64,000 bases of DNA from Pseudofulvimonas gallinarii (GTDB lineage Bacteria > Pseudomonadota > Gammaproteobacteria > Xanthomonadales > UBA2363). Every line of letters begins with the position of its first letter. Within the stretch, counting starts at the first letter, position 1. The stretch covers positions 124,001 to 188,000 of the forward strand of contig NZ_SMAF01000007.1 of NCBI RefSeq assembly GCF_004343305.1. Reading direction: 5' to 3'. This document shows positions 25,785 through 35,001 of this stretch, piece by piece. The notes beneath the pieces are model-generated. The model worked only from the letters and a program-made list of their open reading frames with translations, was not told where the DNA came from and searched no databases. Made by a program: the position numbers and the translations under genes.

Positions 25785-28700
25785 TCAGCCGATGCCGATG
25801 CCGCCGACCTTGGCCGTCGCCGCCGCCGTGACGGCCTTGCGGCGGAAGCGCTGGCGCAGGTTGTACAGGCTCAGGTACAGCGTCGGGATGAGGAACAGCG
25901 TGATTACCGTGGCGAACATGATGCCGAAGGCCAGCGATGTCGCCATCGGGATGATCAGCTGCGCCTGCAGGCTGCGTTCCAGCAGGATCGGCGCCAGGCC
26001 GAAGAACGTGGTCAGCGACGTCAGCCAGATGGCGCGGAAGCGCTGCGTGCCGGACTCGACCACCGCCTGCTCGACGGTCATGCCCTCGGCGCGTGCGCGA
26101 TTGATGAAGTGCAGCATCAGCAGCGAATCGTTGGTCAGGACGCCCGCCAGCGCGACGACGCCGAACATGCTCATCATCGAGAAGTTCAGGCCCATGATCC
26201 AGTGCCCGAGCACGGCACCGACGACGCCGAACGGAATCACCGACATGATGATCAGCGGCTGCGCGTAGGAACGCAGCGGCACCGCCAGCAGCGCGTAGAT
26301 GAGGAACAGGCCGATCAACAGGGCACGGTTCATCTGCGACTGCGCGCTGGCGCTTTCGGCCGCCGAGCCACCGCCGGTCTCGATCACCTCCGGATAGCGC
26401 GCCAGCACGTCGGCGAGCACGGTCTTGCGGAAGGCCGGGACCACTTCCTCGGCGCTGGTGATCGCGGTGTCGATATCGGCCAGCAGGCGCACCGAACGCT
26501 TGCGGTTGATGCGGTTGATGCGCGAGTAGCCGGTATCGACGGTGACATCGGCGACGGTGGCGAACGGCACCTGGGCGCCATCGGGCGTGCGCACGCGCAT
26601 CTGCTCCAGGTCGGACAGTGAACGGCGTTCGTCGAGCGGGTAGCGCACCATCACCCGGATCTCGTCCTTGCCGCGCTGGATGCGCTGCGCTTCCTCGCCG
26701 TAGAACGCCTGGCGCACCTGGCGACCGAGATCGACCTGGGTGAGGCCGAGCGCCTGCGCTTCCGGACGGATCGCCAGGCGCACTTCCTGCGCACCGGCGT
26801 CGAAGGTCGATTCGATGTTGTAGACACCGTTGTACTCGCGCAGGCGCGTCGCCAGTTCCGCCGACACCTTTTCCAGCGCGTCGATGTTCTCGCTGGCCAG
26901 TCGGATGTCGACCGGTCGGCCGCCGGGGTTGGTGCTGGCCGAGATGCGCAGCTCCTTGGCGCCGGCGATCTCGCCGACATGGGCGCGCCAGCGCTCGCTG
27001 ATCTGGAAGGCATCCCATTCGCGACTCTCGCCCTTGGTCAGCTCCACCACCAGCTGGCCGCCGGTATCGCCGCTGGTGAACACCAGGGTGTTGCGCAGCA
27101 AGGTGCCCTCCGGATCGACCTCGCGCCGGTAGTCCGCCTCGACCTGGGCGATGCCGTCCTGCATGCGCTGCAGGGCGACATCGCGCGACAGCACCGAGGA
27201 ACCATCGGCCAGGCGCAGGTTGGCCTGGATGAAGTCGCTGGGTACGTCGGGGAAAAACACGAAGCGCACCAGGCCGCCACCGAGGATGCCGAACACCAGG
27301 ATGATGGTCGACAGGAAGATCGCCAGCGTGATGCCGCGATTGCGGATCGCGACGCTGACAGCGGGGCGGTAGCGCCGTTCGATGAATCCTTCCAGCCAGG
27401 CACCGAAGCGACGCTGCATGCGACCCAGCGGTCCGGGGTTGGGGTTCAGCGGCTTCATGCCGGCCAGGTGTGCCGGCAGGATGAGCTTGGACTCCACCAG
27501 CGAGAAGCCGAGGCAGAGCACCATCACCCAGCACACGCCGATCAGGAACACGGAAAAGCCGCCCTCGACGAACAGCATCGGGATGAACACGGCCATCGTG
27601 GTGAGCACGCCGAAGGTCGCCGGCAGCGCGACCTTGCGGGCGCCGCGGATGACGTTGGCGACGCTGTTGCCGTGGCGCTGCGTCTCGGTGTGCACGCTCT
27701 CGCCGATGATGATCGCGTCGTCGACGATGATGCCCAGTGCGAGCAGGAAGCCGAACAGGCTGATCAGGTTGATGTTGGTCGCGAACGGACCGAGCGGCAT
27801 CAGCCAGAGCGCACCGAGGAAAGCGATGGGAATGCCCAGTGCCACCCAGAAGGCGAGCTTCAGGCGCAGGAACAGTGCCAGGCAGGCGAACACCAGCAGC
27901 GTGCCCATCAGCATGTTCTTGACCATCATGTCGAGACGGTCCTTCAGGTAGAACGAGGTGTCGCCCCAGACCGCCAGCTTCGCGCCCTCAGGCAGCGTCG
28001 CGCGCTTGCGCTCGAGGTAGCGGTTGACCGCCTCGCTGATCGCGATGTCGTCGCCACCGTCGATGGCGACCACGTTCATGCTCAACGAGGGCTGCCCCTC
28101 GAACAGTGCATAGTCTTCGCTTTCGACGAAATCGTCGCGGATGGTGGCGACATCGGACAGGCGCACGCGCGTGCCATCGGGATTGGTACGCAGGACGATG
28201 TCGGCGAACTCGGCGCCGGTGTATGCCTGGCCCTTGGTCCGCAGCAGGATGTCGCCGGCGTCGGTCTTGACGCTGCCGCCGGGCAGGTCGATGGACGAAC
28301 GACGCACCGCAGTGGCCACCTCGTCGAAGGTCAGCGAAAACTTGCGCAGGTCGGCCTCGGAGACCTCGATCGCCATCTCGAAGGCGCGGTCGCCGGCGAG
28401 GTTGACCTTGCGCACGCCGGGCAGCGCGAGGATCTCGTCGCGCACCTGGCGGGCGAGGTTCTTGCGCGCGCGGTCGTCGAGGTCGCCATACACGGTGACC
28501 CAGACCACCTGCTGCTCGAACAGCACCTCGGAGATGATCGGCTTCTCGGTTTCCGCCGGGAAGTTCGGAATCGCATCGACGCGCAACTTGACGTCGTCCA
28601 GCACCTTGGTGGTGTCGTGGCCGGTCATCACCTCGATCTGCACGATGCCGCTGCCTTCGCGCGCGGTGCTGCGGATTTCCTTGATGCCCTCGATGTCGGC

Positions 28701-28943
28701 GACGGCTTCCTCGATCTTCACCACCACGCCTTCCTCGACCTCGGCGGGCGCGGCGCCCCGGTATGGCACCACCACCTGCACGAGGTTGGATTCGAAGGCC
28801 GGGAAGGTGCGCTTCTGGATGCCCTGGTAGGACAGGAAGCCGGCGATCATGATTACCGCCATCAGCAGGTTGGCGGCGACCGGATTTCGCGTGAACCAGC
28901 CGATGATGCCTTCGTGGTCGTCGTTGTAACGGTTCGATTCCAT
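25785..28943 (-). CDS. RND efflux permease (second system)
   Basis: Inner-membrane RND pump of 1052 residues. Motifs include the N-terminal GIIGWFTRNPVAANLLMA, the proton-relay Asp pair in LALGIIVDDAIIIGESV, and twelve membrane segments in two halves. It differs clearly from the first pump and resembles the uncharacterised AcrB-like group that pairs with short-signal adaptors. It starts 4 bases after the adaptor stop, behind GGAGTAGGACC. No outer-membrane channel is encoded nearby. Confidence 0.92.
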   Translation of the reverse strand: MESNRYNDDHEGIIGWFTRNPVAANLLMAVIMIAGFLSYQGIQKRTFPAFESNLVQVVVPYRGAAPAEVEEGVVVKIEEAVADIEGIKEIRSTAREGSGIVQIEVMTGHDTTKVLDDVKLRVDAIPNFPAETEKPIISEVLFEQQVVWVTVYGDLDDRARKNLARQVRDEILALPGVRKVNLAGDRAFEMAIEVSEADLRKFSLTFDEVATAVRRSSIDLPGGSVKTDAGDILLRTKGQAYTGAEFADIVLRTNPDGTRVRLSDVATIRDDFVESEDYALFEGQPSLSMNVVAIDGGDDIAISEAVNRYLERKRATLPEGAKLAVWGDTSFYLKDRLDMMVKNMLMGTLLVFACLALFLRLKLAFWVALGIPIAFLGALWLMPLGPFATNINLISLFGFLLALGIIVDDAIIIGESVHTETQRHGNSVANVIRGARKVALPATFGVLTTMAVFIPMLFVEGGFSVFLIGVCWVMVLCLGFSLVESKLILPAHLAGMKPLNPNPGPLGRMQRRFGAWLEGFIERRYRPAVSVAIRNRGITLAIFLSTIILVFGILGGGLVRFVFFPDVPSDFIQANLRLADGSSVLSRDVALQRMQDGIAQVEADYRREVDPEGTLLRNTLVFTSGDTGGQLVVELTKGESREWDAFQISERWRAHVGEIAGAKELRISASTNPGGRPVDIRLASENIDALEKVSAELATRLREYNGVYNIESTFDAGAQEVRLAIRPEAQALGLTQVDLGRQVRQAFYGEEAQRIQRGKDEIRVMVRYPLDERRSLSDLEQMRVRTPDGAQVPFATVADVTVDTGYSRINRINRKRSVRLLADIDTAITSAEEVVPAFRKTVLADVLARYPEVIETGGGSAAESASAQSQMNRALLIGLFLIYALLAVPLRSYAQPLIIMSVIPFGVVGAVLGHWIMGLNFSMMSMFGVVALAGVLTNDSLLMLHFINRARAEGMTVEQAVVESGTQRFRAIWLTSLTTFFGLAPILLERSLQAQLIIPMATSLAFGIMFATVITLFLIPTLYLSLYNLRQRFRRKAVTAAATAKVGGIGIG

Positions 28944-28947
28944 GGTC

Positions 28948-30168
28948 CTACTCCACCGCCTCGGCGTCGTCCGCCGGTTCGGCGACGGTCGGCTGGCCGC
29001 TTGTCGCGGCGACGGCGCTGGCGTCGTTCACGCGCACCTGCATGCCCTCGACCGGCGCCGGCATGCTGGAAACGATGATGCGTTCGCCTTCGGCGATGCC
29101 GCCATCGACATAGGCGTGGCCGGCGTCGCTGCGCACGATGTGCACTTCACGCAGGCGCAGGCGCTGCCCGGCATCGACGGTCATGACCTGGTTGCTGCCG
29201 CGCAGGGCGACGCGCGGCACCGCGACCACGGTGTGGCCGATGGTGGCCGGCAGTTCGGCATTGACGAACGTGCCGAAGCTGAGGACATGGGGATGCGTGC
29301 TGTCCGGCTTGCGGCTGTAGGGATCGTCGATGCGTGCGACCGCGTAGAGAACGCGCGAGCGCTCGTCGATCACGCGCTCCGAACGCACCAGTCGCGCCGG
29401 CCAGTTGTAGCGCACGCCGGCAATGGTGGCGCTGACGGTCATCCCGATGCCGTCGTCGCTGCCCGGAGGCGGCAGTGTGACGAAGCTGGCATCGTGCTCG
29501 GTCAGCGGCAGGCGGATCTCGGCGACGTCGGTGGCGTACAGCTCGGCCAGCTGCGTGCCGGTGCCGACGAACTGGCCGACGTCGACGCGCTTGTCGCGCA
29601 ACAGGCCGTCATAGGGCGCGCGGATGACCGTGCGGTCGACGTTGATGCGTGCCTGCTGCAGTTCCGCCTGCGCCGCGCGCAGGTTCGCCTCGGCCTCGGC
29701 GACGTAGGGTTTGCGCAGCACCAGGTCGCTGGGCGTGCCGGCCCGGCGCAGGTTTTCCCAGTCACGCAGCGCCTGCTCGGCGCGCGCGCGTTCCTGCGCC
29801 AGCAGCGCTTCGCGGTTGGCGACGGCGGCCTCGGCGCGGCGCAGGGCCACCTGGTAGTCGCGCTGGTCGATGCGCAGCAGGACGTCGCCGCGGCGGAAGA
29901 ATCCGCCGGCGTTGAACTGGTCGGCGACCTCGACCACGACGCCGGAGACTTCCGAGACGAGCACGGTCTGCGTGCGCGGCTGCACGGTTCCCTGGGCGCG
30001 GACGACGAAGTCGGCGGCGACCGGTTTCGCTTCCTCGACCTCGACCAGCGGCGTGGTCACGGCGGCCTCCTGTTTCGGGGGCGCCGGCCGCATTTTGATC
30101 AGTACGAAGGTCAGCACGACGGCGGCGACCAGGATCAGGAGCGGGAGCAGGCGTTTGGGCAGGCGCAT
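28948..30168 (-). CDS. RND efflux periplasmic adaptor (second system)
   Basis: Adaptor of 406 residues with an N-terminal membrane anchor (LLPLLILVAAVVLTFVLI). Lipoyl halves flank a long helical hairpin (VLVSEVSGVVVEVADQF; TVIRAPYDGLLRDKRVDVGQ), with barrel and membrane-proximal domains after. The C-terminal tail (DDAEAVE) is acidic. It is the first gene of a two-gene operon with the following permease. No clear ribosome site is seen before the ATG. Confidence 0.9.
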   Translation of the reverse strand: MRLPKRLLPLLILVAAVVLTFVLIKMRPAPPKQEAAVTTPLVEVEEAKPVAADFVVRAQGTVQPRTQTVLVSEVSGVVVEVADQFNAGGFFRRGDVLLRIDQRDYQVALRRAEAAVANREALLAQERARAEQALRDWENLRRAGTPSDLVLRKPYVAEAEANLRAAQAELQQARINVDRTVIRAPYDGLLRDKRVDVGQFVGTGTQLAELYATDVAEIRLPLTEHDASFVTLPPPGSDDGIGMTVSATIAGVRYNWPARLVRSERVIDERSRVLYAVARIDDPYSRKPDSTHPHVLSFGTFVNAELPATIGHTVVAVPRVALRGSNQVMTVDAGQRLRLREVHIVRSDAGHAYVDGGIAEGERIIVSSMPAPVEGMQVRVNDASAVAATSGQPTVAEPADDAEAVE

Positions 30169-30317
30169 GGGCGTGGGGGAAACGGGTGGGAGAAGTGTCG
30201 GCGATTGTCCGGTTCCGGACGGCCGCGGAAAGGGCCAGAAGTCAGGGGCTGCGCTGGACGGTTGTCAGGCGGACGTCCGCAGCGGTCGGCGCAGCCGATC
30301 CGGATGCAGGCCGGCGC

Positions 30318-32807
30318 TCATTCGTTGCGGCGACGGGTGCGGTGCGTGGCCTGTGCCGTCCACGGGTCGTCCGGCCAGGGATGCTTGGGGTAACGGCCCT
30401 TGAGCTCCTTGCGGACCTCGGCGTAGGTGCGCTGCCAGAAGCCGGACAGGTCGGCGGTGACCTGGATCGGCCGCTGCGCCGGCGACAGCAGGTGCAACAG
30501 CACCGGCACCTTGCCGCCGGCGACGGCCGGGCCATCGGCGGCACCGAACAGCTCCTGCAGCTTCACCGGCAGCACCGGCGGCTGGCCCGGTTCGTAGTGC
30601 AGGCGCAATTCGCGGCCGCTGGGCACGGTCACCGCCACCGGCGCCAGCCGGTTCAGCGCCTGCTGTCCGGAATGGTCCAGGCGGGCGCGCAGGGCCTGGC
30701 CGAATTCGTCCGCCGACAGTGCCGACAGCTTGGACTTGCCGGCCAGGAACGGCGCCAGCCAGTCATCCAGGCAGGCCAGCAGGGCCTCGTCATCGCAGGC
30801 CGGCAGGGCCAGCTCCGGGCACCAGTCACGCAGGCAGGCGACGCGCGCCTGCCACTGCCGCAGCGCTTCGGTCCAGGGCAGCGCCTGCAGCCCGAGCTGG
30901 CGCACGCCATCGAGCAGGCCGGCCACGCGCTGTGCCGGATCGGTGACGGCGATGCGCTCGCGCTCCAGGACCAGGTCCATGAAGCGCTGTTCGCGGAACA
31001 CGGCGACGGCCTGGGTGGCGACATCGAAGCGGCCCTGCTCGACGGTGCGGAAGCGCTCCGGGAACAGGCGCCGCAGGTGCGCCGGGTCGAAAGGCGCGCC
31101 CTTGAGCACCAGGCTGTCTCGCGCCTCGTAACGCAGTTCCGGCACGACCAGCCAGGGCTCGCCGCGCAGCGCGGAACTGTCGTGCAGGCGGGCGCCGCGG
31201 CCGTTGCTGAGCTGGTAGCGCGATGCGTCCCGCGGATGCTGGCGGGCGATGCGATCCGGGAACGCGGCCAGCAGCAGGTCGCCGGGACGGTGGCGGTCGA
31301 TGGCCGCCGGCGGTTCCGGCGCACGCAGGCGCCGCCGCCATTGCCGCGCCTGTTCGGACAGCGCCGACAGGGCCTCGCGGCTGCCGTCGGCCTCCCCGGC
31401 ACGCCGGCCGCGGAAGGCGGCGAGCACGCGCCAGCGAAGGTCGAGGCGGTCGTCGCGGGCGTCGTCGCCACGCAGCGGGTCGCGGCCTTCGAGCAGGGCG
31501 ATCAGGTCGGCGCACAGCGCCCGATCCTCGTCGGACGCGGCGCGCGCCGCCATCGCCGCCAGGCGCGGATGCGTGCCCAGCGCCAGGATGCGCCGACCAA
31601 AGCCGGTGATCCGGCCTTCGTCGTCGAGCGCACCGAGTGCACGCAGCGTGTCGGCGGCCTGGGCGACATGGCCGGCCGGTGGCGGATCGAGGAAACGCAG
31701 GTCGTCGCTGCCCCAGGCGCGCAGTTCCAGCAGCAGGCCGGACAGCTCCACCTGCGCCAGCTCCGGCCGCGTCGCCGGCTCCAGTCGCTGGCTTTCCGGC
31801 CACAGCCGCAGGCACAGGCCGGGTCCGAGGCGACCGGCGCGACCGGCACGCTGCGCCGCCGAAGGCGCGGTGATCGTCACCGTCGCCAGCCGGCTGAAAC
31901 CGGAATTGGGATCGAAGCGCGGTTCGCGCGCCAGGCCGGTATCGACCACGGCGCGTACACCCGGCAGCGTGACGCTGGATTCGGCGACATTCGTGGCCAG
32001 CACGATGCGGCGGCGACCGCCGGGGTCGGGCGACAGCGCCGCCGCCTGCGCCGACAGGTCGAGGTCGCCATGCAATTCGACGACGACGGCATCACCGCCG
32101 TCGAGGCGGCGCGCGACCTGCGCGATTTCGCGGCGCCCGGGTAGGAACACCAGCACATCACCTTCGCTGGCAGCCAGCGCCTCGCGCACCATGCGCGGCA
32201 CCGCGGATACCGCGTCCTCGCCGGGACGCAGCGGCGGATACCGGATCTCGACCGGATGGCTGCGGCCTTCGGACCGGATGCGCGGTGCACCCAGGAACGC
32301 GGCAAGCCGTTCGCCTTCCAGGGTCGCCGACATCACCAGCAGGCGCAGGTCGGGGCGCAGCCCGGCCTGGACATCCAGCGCCAGCGCCAGTCCGAGATCG
32401 GTGTTCAGGTGGCGCTCGTGGAATTCGTCGAACAGGATCGCGCCGACGCCGTCCAGCGTCGGATCGTCCTGCAGCATCCGGGTCAGGATGCCTTCGGTCA
32501 CCACTTCAATGCGTGTCGCCGCCGAGACCTTCGCTTCGAAGCGCACGCGGTAGCCGACGGTGGCGCCCGCCTCTTCGCCCAGCGACGCGGCCATGAAGCG
32601 GGCGGCGCTGCGTGCGGCCAGCCGCCGCGGCTCCAGCATGAGGATGCGGCAGCCGGACAGCCAGGGCGCGTCCAGCAGCGCCAGCGGCACGCGCGTGGTC
32701 TTGCCCGCGCCCGGCGGAGCTTCCAGGACCGCACGCGGATGCGTCGCCAGGCTGGCGAGCAGTTCCGGCAGGACGGCATCGATGGGAAGCGCGGAGGGCG
32801 GGGTCAT
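30318..32807 (-). CDS. hrpB: ATP-dependent helicase HrpB
   Basis: DExH-box helicase of 829 residues, the usual HrpB length. Motif I is APPGAGKTTRVPLAL (near 37-51), motif II ILFDEFHERHLNTDLG and motif III VMSATLEGERL. The RecA2 domain contains NVAESSVTLPGVRAVVDTG and the motif VI region [14 protein letters not shown]. HrpB-specific C-terminal domains complete it. It is a predicted RNA helicase of uncertain cellular role in gammaproteobacteria. Confidence 0.95.
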   Translation of the reverse strand: MTPPSALPIDAVLPELLASLATHPRAVLEAPPGAGKTTRVPLALLDAPWLSGCRILMLEPRRLAARSAARFMAASLGEEAGATVGYRVRFEAKVSAATRIEVVTEGILTRMLQDDPTLDGVGAILFDEFHERHLNTDLGLALALDVQAGLRPDLRLLVMSATLEGERLAAFLGAPRIRSEGRSHPVEIRYPPLRPGEDAVSAVPRMVREALAASEGDVLVFLPGRREIAQVARRLDGGDAVVVELHGDLDLSAQAAALSPDPGGRRRIVLATNVAESSVTLPGVRAVVDTGLAREPRFDPNSGFSRLATVTITAPSAAQRAGRAGRLGPGLCLRLWPESQRLEPATRPELAQVELSGLLLELRAWGSDDLRFLDPPPAGHVAQAADTLRALGALDDEGRITGFGRRILALGTHPRLAAMAARAASDEDRALCADLIALLEGRDPLRGDDARDDRLDLRWRVLAAFRGRRAGEADGSREALSALSEQARQWRRRLRAPEPPAAIDRHRPGDLLLAAFPDRIARQHPRDASRYQLSNGRGARLHDSSALRGEPWLVVPELRYEARDSLVLKGAPFDPAHLRRLFPERFRTVEQGRFDVATQAVAVFREQRFMDLVLERERIAVTDPAQRVAGLLDGVRQLGLQALPWTEALRQWQARVACLRDWCPELALPACDDEALLACLDDWLAPFLAGKSKLSALSADEFGQALRARLDHSGQQALNRLAPVAVTVPSGRELRLHYEPGQPPVLPVKLQELFGAADGPAVAGGKVPVLLHLLSPAQRPIQVTADLSGFWQRTYAEVRKELKGRYPKHPWPDDPWTAQATHRTRRRNE

Positions 32808-32838
32808 GCGAGGGATGCGACAGGGCCGCGGTGGAGAC

Positions 32839-32866
32839 GACGAGGGCGCCCGCAGGCGCCCTCGTC
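32839..32866 (-). terminator. Hairpin after the secreted-protein gene
   Basis: GACGAGGGCGCC and GGCGCCCTCGTC form a perfect 12-base stem with a 4-base loop, 23 bases past the stop of the gene at 32890-33945 on the minus strand. There is no strong T-run. Confidence 0.6.
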
Positions 32867-32889
32867 AGACCGGCTGTTGCAGCACGTCG

Positions 32890-33945
32890 TCAGCGCTGGG
32901 CTTCGAGTGTCTCGATGGCAGCCCGCATCAGCGCCGCGGTCGCCGCCGGATCGGCACGTTCGCGTTTCGCCTGCGGCGTGGCGGACGGGCCCGTCAACGG
33001 CAACGAATGCCAGGGCGCGACGCCCACCGCTGCCCCCTTGCTGTCCGCCGTGTCGCCGGGCTGCGCGCTTGGGGCGTTGTCGTCGCCATCGACGAAGGCA
33101 CGGCTCGCACTGCGCCACCCACGCACCGGCAGCACATAGTAATTGTTGCTGTCGAGGCAGTTGCCGATCAGGTCGGAAATGCTGCGCGGACAGCGTTTGG
33201 CATAACCGCGGAAGGTGTTGAGGTTGGCTTCCACCTCATAGACCAGGAACGTCGTCGCCTCGTCCTCGACCACGATAAAGTAGGTGCCGTCGGTCGGGCT
33301 GTAGTAGCCGGTTGCACCATGGCTGTTCAAGGCCGCGGTGCTGCACTGGCCGACCGTGCTGTTCTCCGGGCGGCAACCGTCGAAGTAGGCGATTCCACTG
33401 TTCGAGTAGGTGCGGTCGAAGACCAGCACGTCGCCGAAGAACGGAAACGCCCGGGCGTCGGGGATGTTGCTGAAGTCCAGCGTCGCATGCCATTCACCAC
33501 GCCAGATGCCGGTGCGCGGCGAGGCGTCGCTGCCGTAGCTGAGGCGGAAGTTGTGGCGCTGGATCGGAATCGTGCGGCCGCCGACGGTGACGAGTGCGGT
33601 GCTCTCGGTCAGGAACTCGACGTCGATGTCGCCGCCGGTGGCGAAGGCGGTGGACGGGCTGAAGTTGCAACCCAGGCAGGTGCCGTTCTCGGCGGAGTAG
33701 AGCTGGTTGAGGAACACCGCGTTGTTCTCCATGGTGCCCTGCGCGGCGTACCAGGTCGCATCGCCACCATTGGTGTAGCTGAAGACCACCATGAAGACGT
33801 AGTCGTCCTGGATCTCGATGGCGAAGCCGTAACCGGGTTCGTCCGGATTCCACCACCAGCCGGATTCCGGCGTGAACGCGCGCGCCAGCGGCGCCGCCAG
33901 AGCCAGCGCGCAGGCCAGCAGGAAGGAAGATAGCAGTCTGATCAT
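32890..33945 (-). CDS. Secreted protein of unknown function with a WWWNP N-terminal module
   Basis: Protein of 351 residues with a clear signal peptide (MIRLLSSFLLACALALAAPLARA). The mature part opens with SGWWWNPDEPGYGFAIEIQ and DATWYAAQGTM, a pattern that I associate with extracellular proteins of Lysobacter and Dokdonella but for which I know no function. Four or more Cys residues (CLGCNF, GCRPENS, KRCPRS, GNCLDS) suggest disulfides in the periplasm or outside. The C-terminal 70 residues are low in complexity. AGGGGT precedes the ATG. Confidence 0.7.
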   Translation of the reverse strand: MIRLLSSFLLACALALAAPLARAFTPESGWWWNPDEPGYGFAIEIQDDYVFMVVFSYTNGGDATWYAAQGTMENNAVFLNQLYSAENGTCLGCNFSPSTAFATGGDIDVEFLTESTALVTVGGRTIPIQRHNFRLSYGSDASPRTGIWRGEWHATLDFSNIPDARAFPFFGDVLVFDRTYSNSGIAYFDGCRPENSTVGQCSTAALNSHGATGYYSPTDGTYFIVVEDEATTFLVYEVEANLNTFRGYAKRCPRSISDLIGNCLDSNNYYVLPVRGWRSASRAFVDGDDNAPSAQPGDTADSKGAAVGVAPWHSLPLTGPSATPQAKRERADPAATAALMRAAIETLEAQR

Positions 33946-34057
33946 TCCAGTACCCCTGAATTGGTGGTGGTGAGTGCCCAGAGACTAGTACCGCGCCGGA
34001 TGGGTGTCGTGAACCGCCGCTGTCCCGGACGGGCGGTCGCCCTGCTCCGCGCAAGGC

Positions 34058-34063
34058 TACACT
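34058..34063 (+). promoter_or_regulatory. -10 element of tatD
   Basis: TACACT in the context GGCTACACTACGCGGC, 46 bases ahead of the tatD ATG. The context resembles core promoters of high-GC gammaproteobacteria. No strong -35 element is visible. Confidence 0.4.
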
Positions 34064-34109
34064 ACGCGGCCCGCGCGGGCACCGTCCGCGCCCCGTCATG
34101 CCCTGAATC

Positions 34110-34913
34110 ATGGATCTCATCGACATCGGCGCCAACCTGGGCCATGAATCCTTCGCCCACGATTTCGACGCGGTGCTGCAGCGCGCCTTCGATGCCGGCG
34201 TCTCGCAACTGGTCGTCACCGGCGCCAGCGAAGCCGGCAGCATCGCCGCGCTGGAACTGGCGCAGCGGCGGCCGGGCCGGCTGTTCGCCACTGCCGGCGT
34301 GCATCCGCACCACGCCGCCGACTTCACCAGCCACACCGAGAGCGTGCTCGCCGACCTGCATCGCCTCGACCTCGTGCGTGCTGTCGGCGAATGCGGCCTG
34401 GACTACCACCGCGATTTCTCGCCCCGCCCGGCGCAGCGCCGCGCCTTCGAACGACAGCTGGAGCTGGCGGTCGCCTGCGGCAAGCCACTGTTCCTGCACC
34501 AGCGCGATGCGCACGCCGATTTCATGGCCATCCTGCGCGACTTCAGCGGCAGGCTCGGCCCGGCCGTCGTGCACTGCTTCACCGGCAGCGGCGACGAGAT
34601 GCGCGCCTATCTCGATGCCGGCTGGCATATCGGCATCACCGGCTGGCTATGTGACGAGCGCCGCGGCCTGCACCTGCGCGAACTGGTCCGCGACATTCCC
34701 GCCGACCGCCTGATGATCGAAACGGACGCGCCCTACCTGCTGCCGCGCACGGTGCGGCCAATGCCCTCGCACCGGCGCAACGAGCCGATGTACCTGGCGC
34801 ATATCGTCGAGGAACTGGCACGTGACCGCGGCGAGGACGTCGCCGTGACCGCCGCGGCGACGACGGCGACGGCGCGGGCGTTCTTTTCGCTGCCGCCGGC
34901 ACCGGCGGACTGA
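34110..34913 (+). CDS. tatD: 3'-5' ssDNA/RNA exonuclease TatD
   Basis: Metal-dependent hydrolase of 267 residues. It follows E. coli TatD almost motif by motif: IDIGANL at the N-terminus, GVHPHHA, GECGLDYHRDFS, PLFLHQRDAH, VHCFTGSGDEM, IGITGWLCDERRGL and IETDAPYLLPR. These include the His and Asp metal ligands. This sub-pattern separates it from the YcfH/YjjV paralogues. It acts in cytoplasmic DNA repair and RNA turnover. Confidence 0.95.
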   Translation: MDLIDIGANLGHESFAHDFDAVLQRAFDAGVSQLVVTGASEAGSIAALELAQRRPGRLFATAGVHPHHAADFTSHTESVLADLHRLDLVRAVGECGLDYHRDFSPRPAQRRAFERQLELAVACGKPLFLHQRDAHADFMAILRDFSGRLGPAVVHCFTGSGDEMRAYLDAGWHIGITGWLCDERRGLHLRELVRDIPADRLMIETDAPYLLPRTVRPMPSHRRNEPMYLAHIVEELARDRGEDVAVTAAATTATARAFFSLPPAPAD

Positions 34914-34953
34914 TCCCGACGCCACGGTCCGGCGCCAGGCTGGGTCCGGACGC

Positions 34954-34965
34954 GGTCCGCGGACC
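34954..34965. repeat. Perfect 12-base palindrome between convergent genes
   Basis: GGTCCGCGGACC lies between the ends of tatD and the TerC gene. Flanking GGTCCGG/TCCGGAC blocks could extend a structure, so it may be a shared transcript end. Confidence 0.3.
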
Positions 34966-35001
34966 TCCGTCGCCTCGCGGCGAAGCCGGGTCGCCGGCGG
35001 C

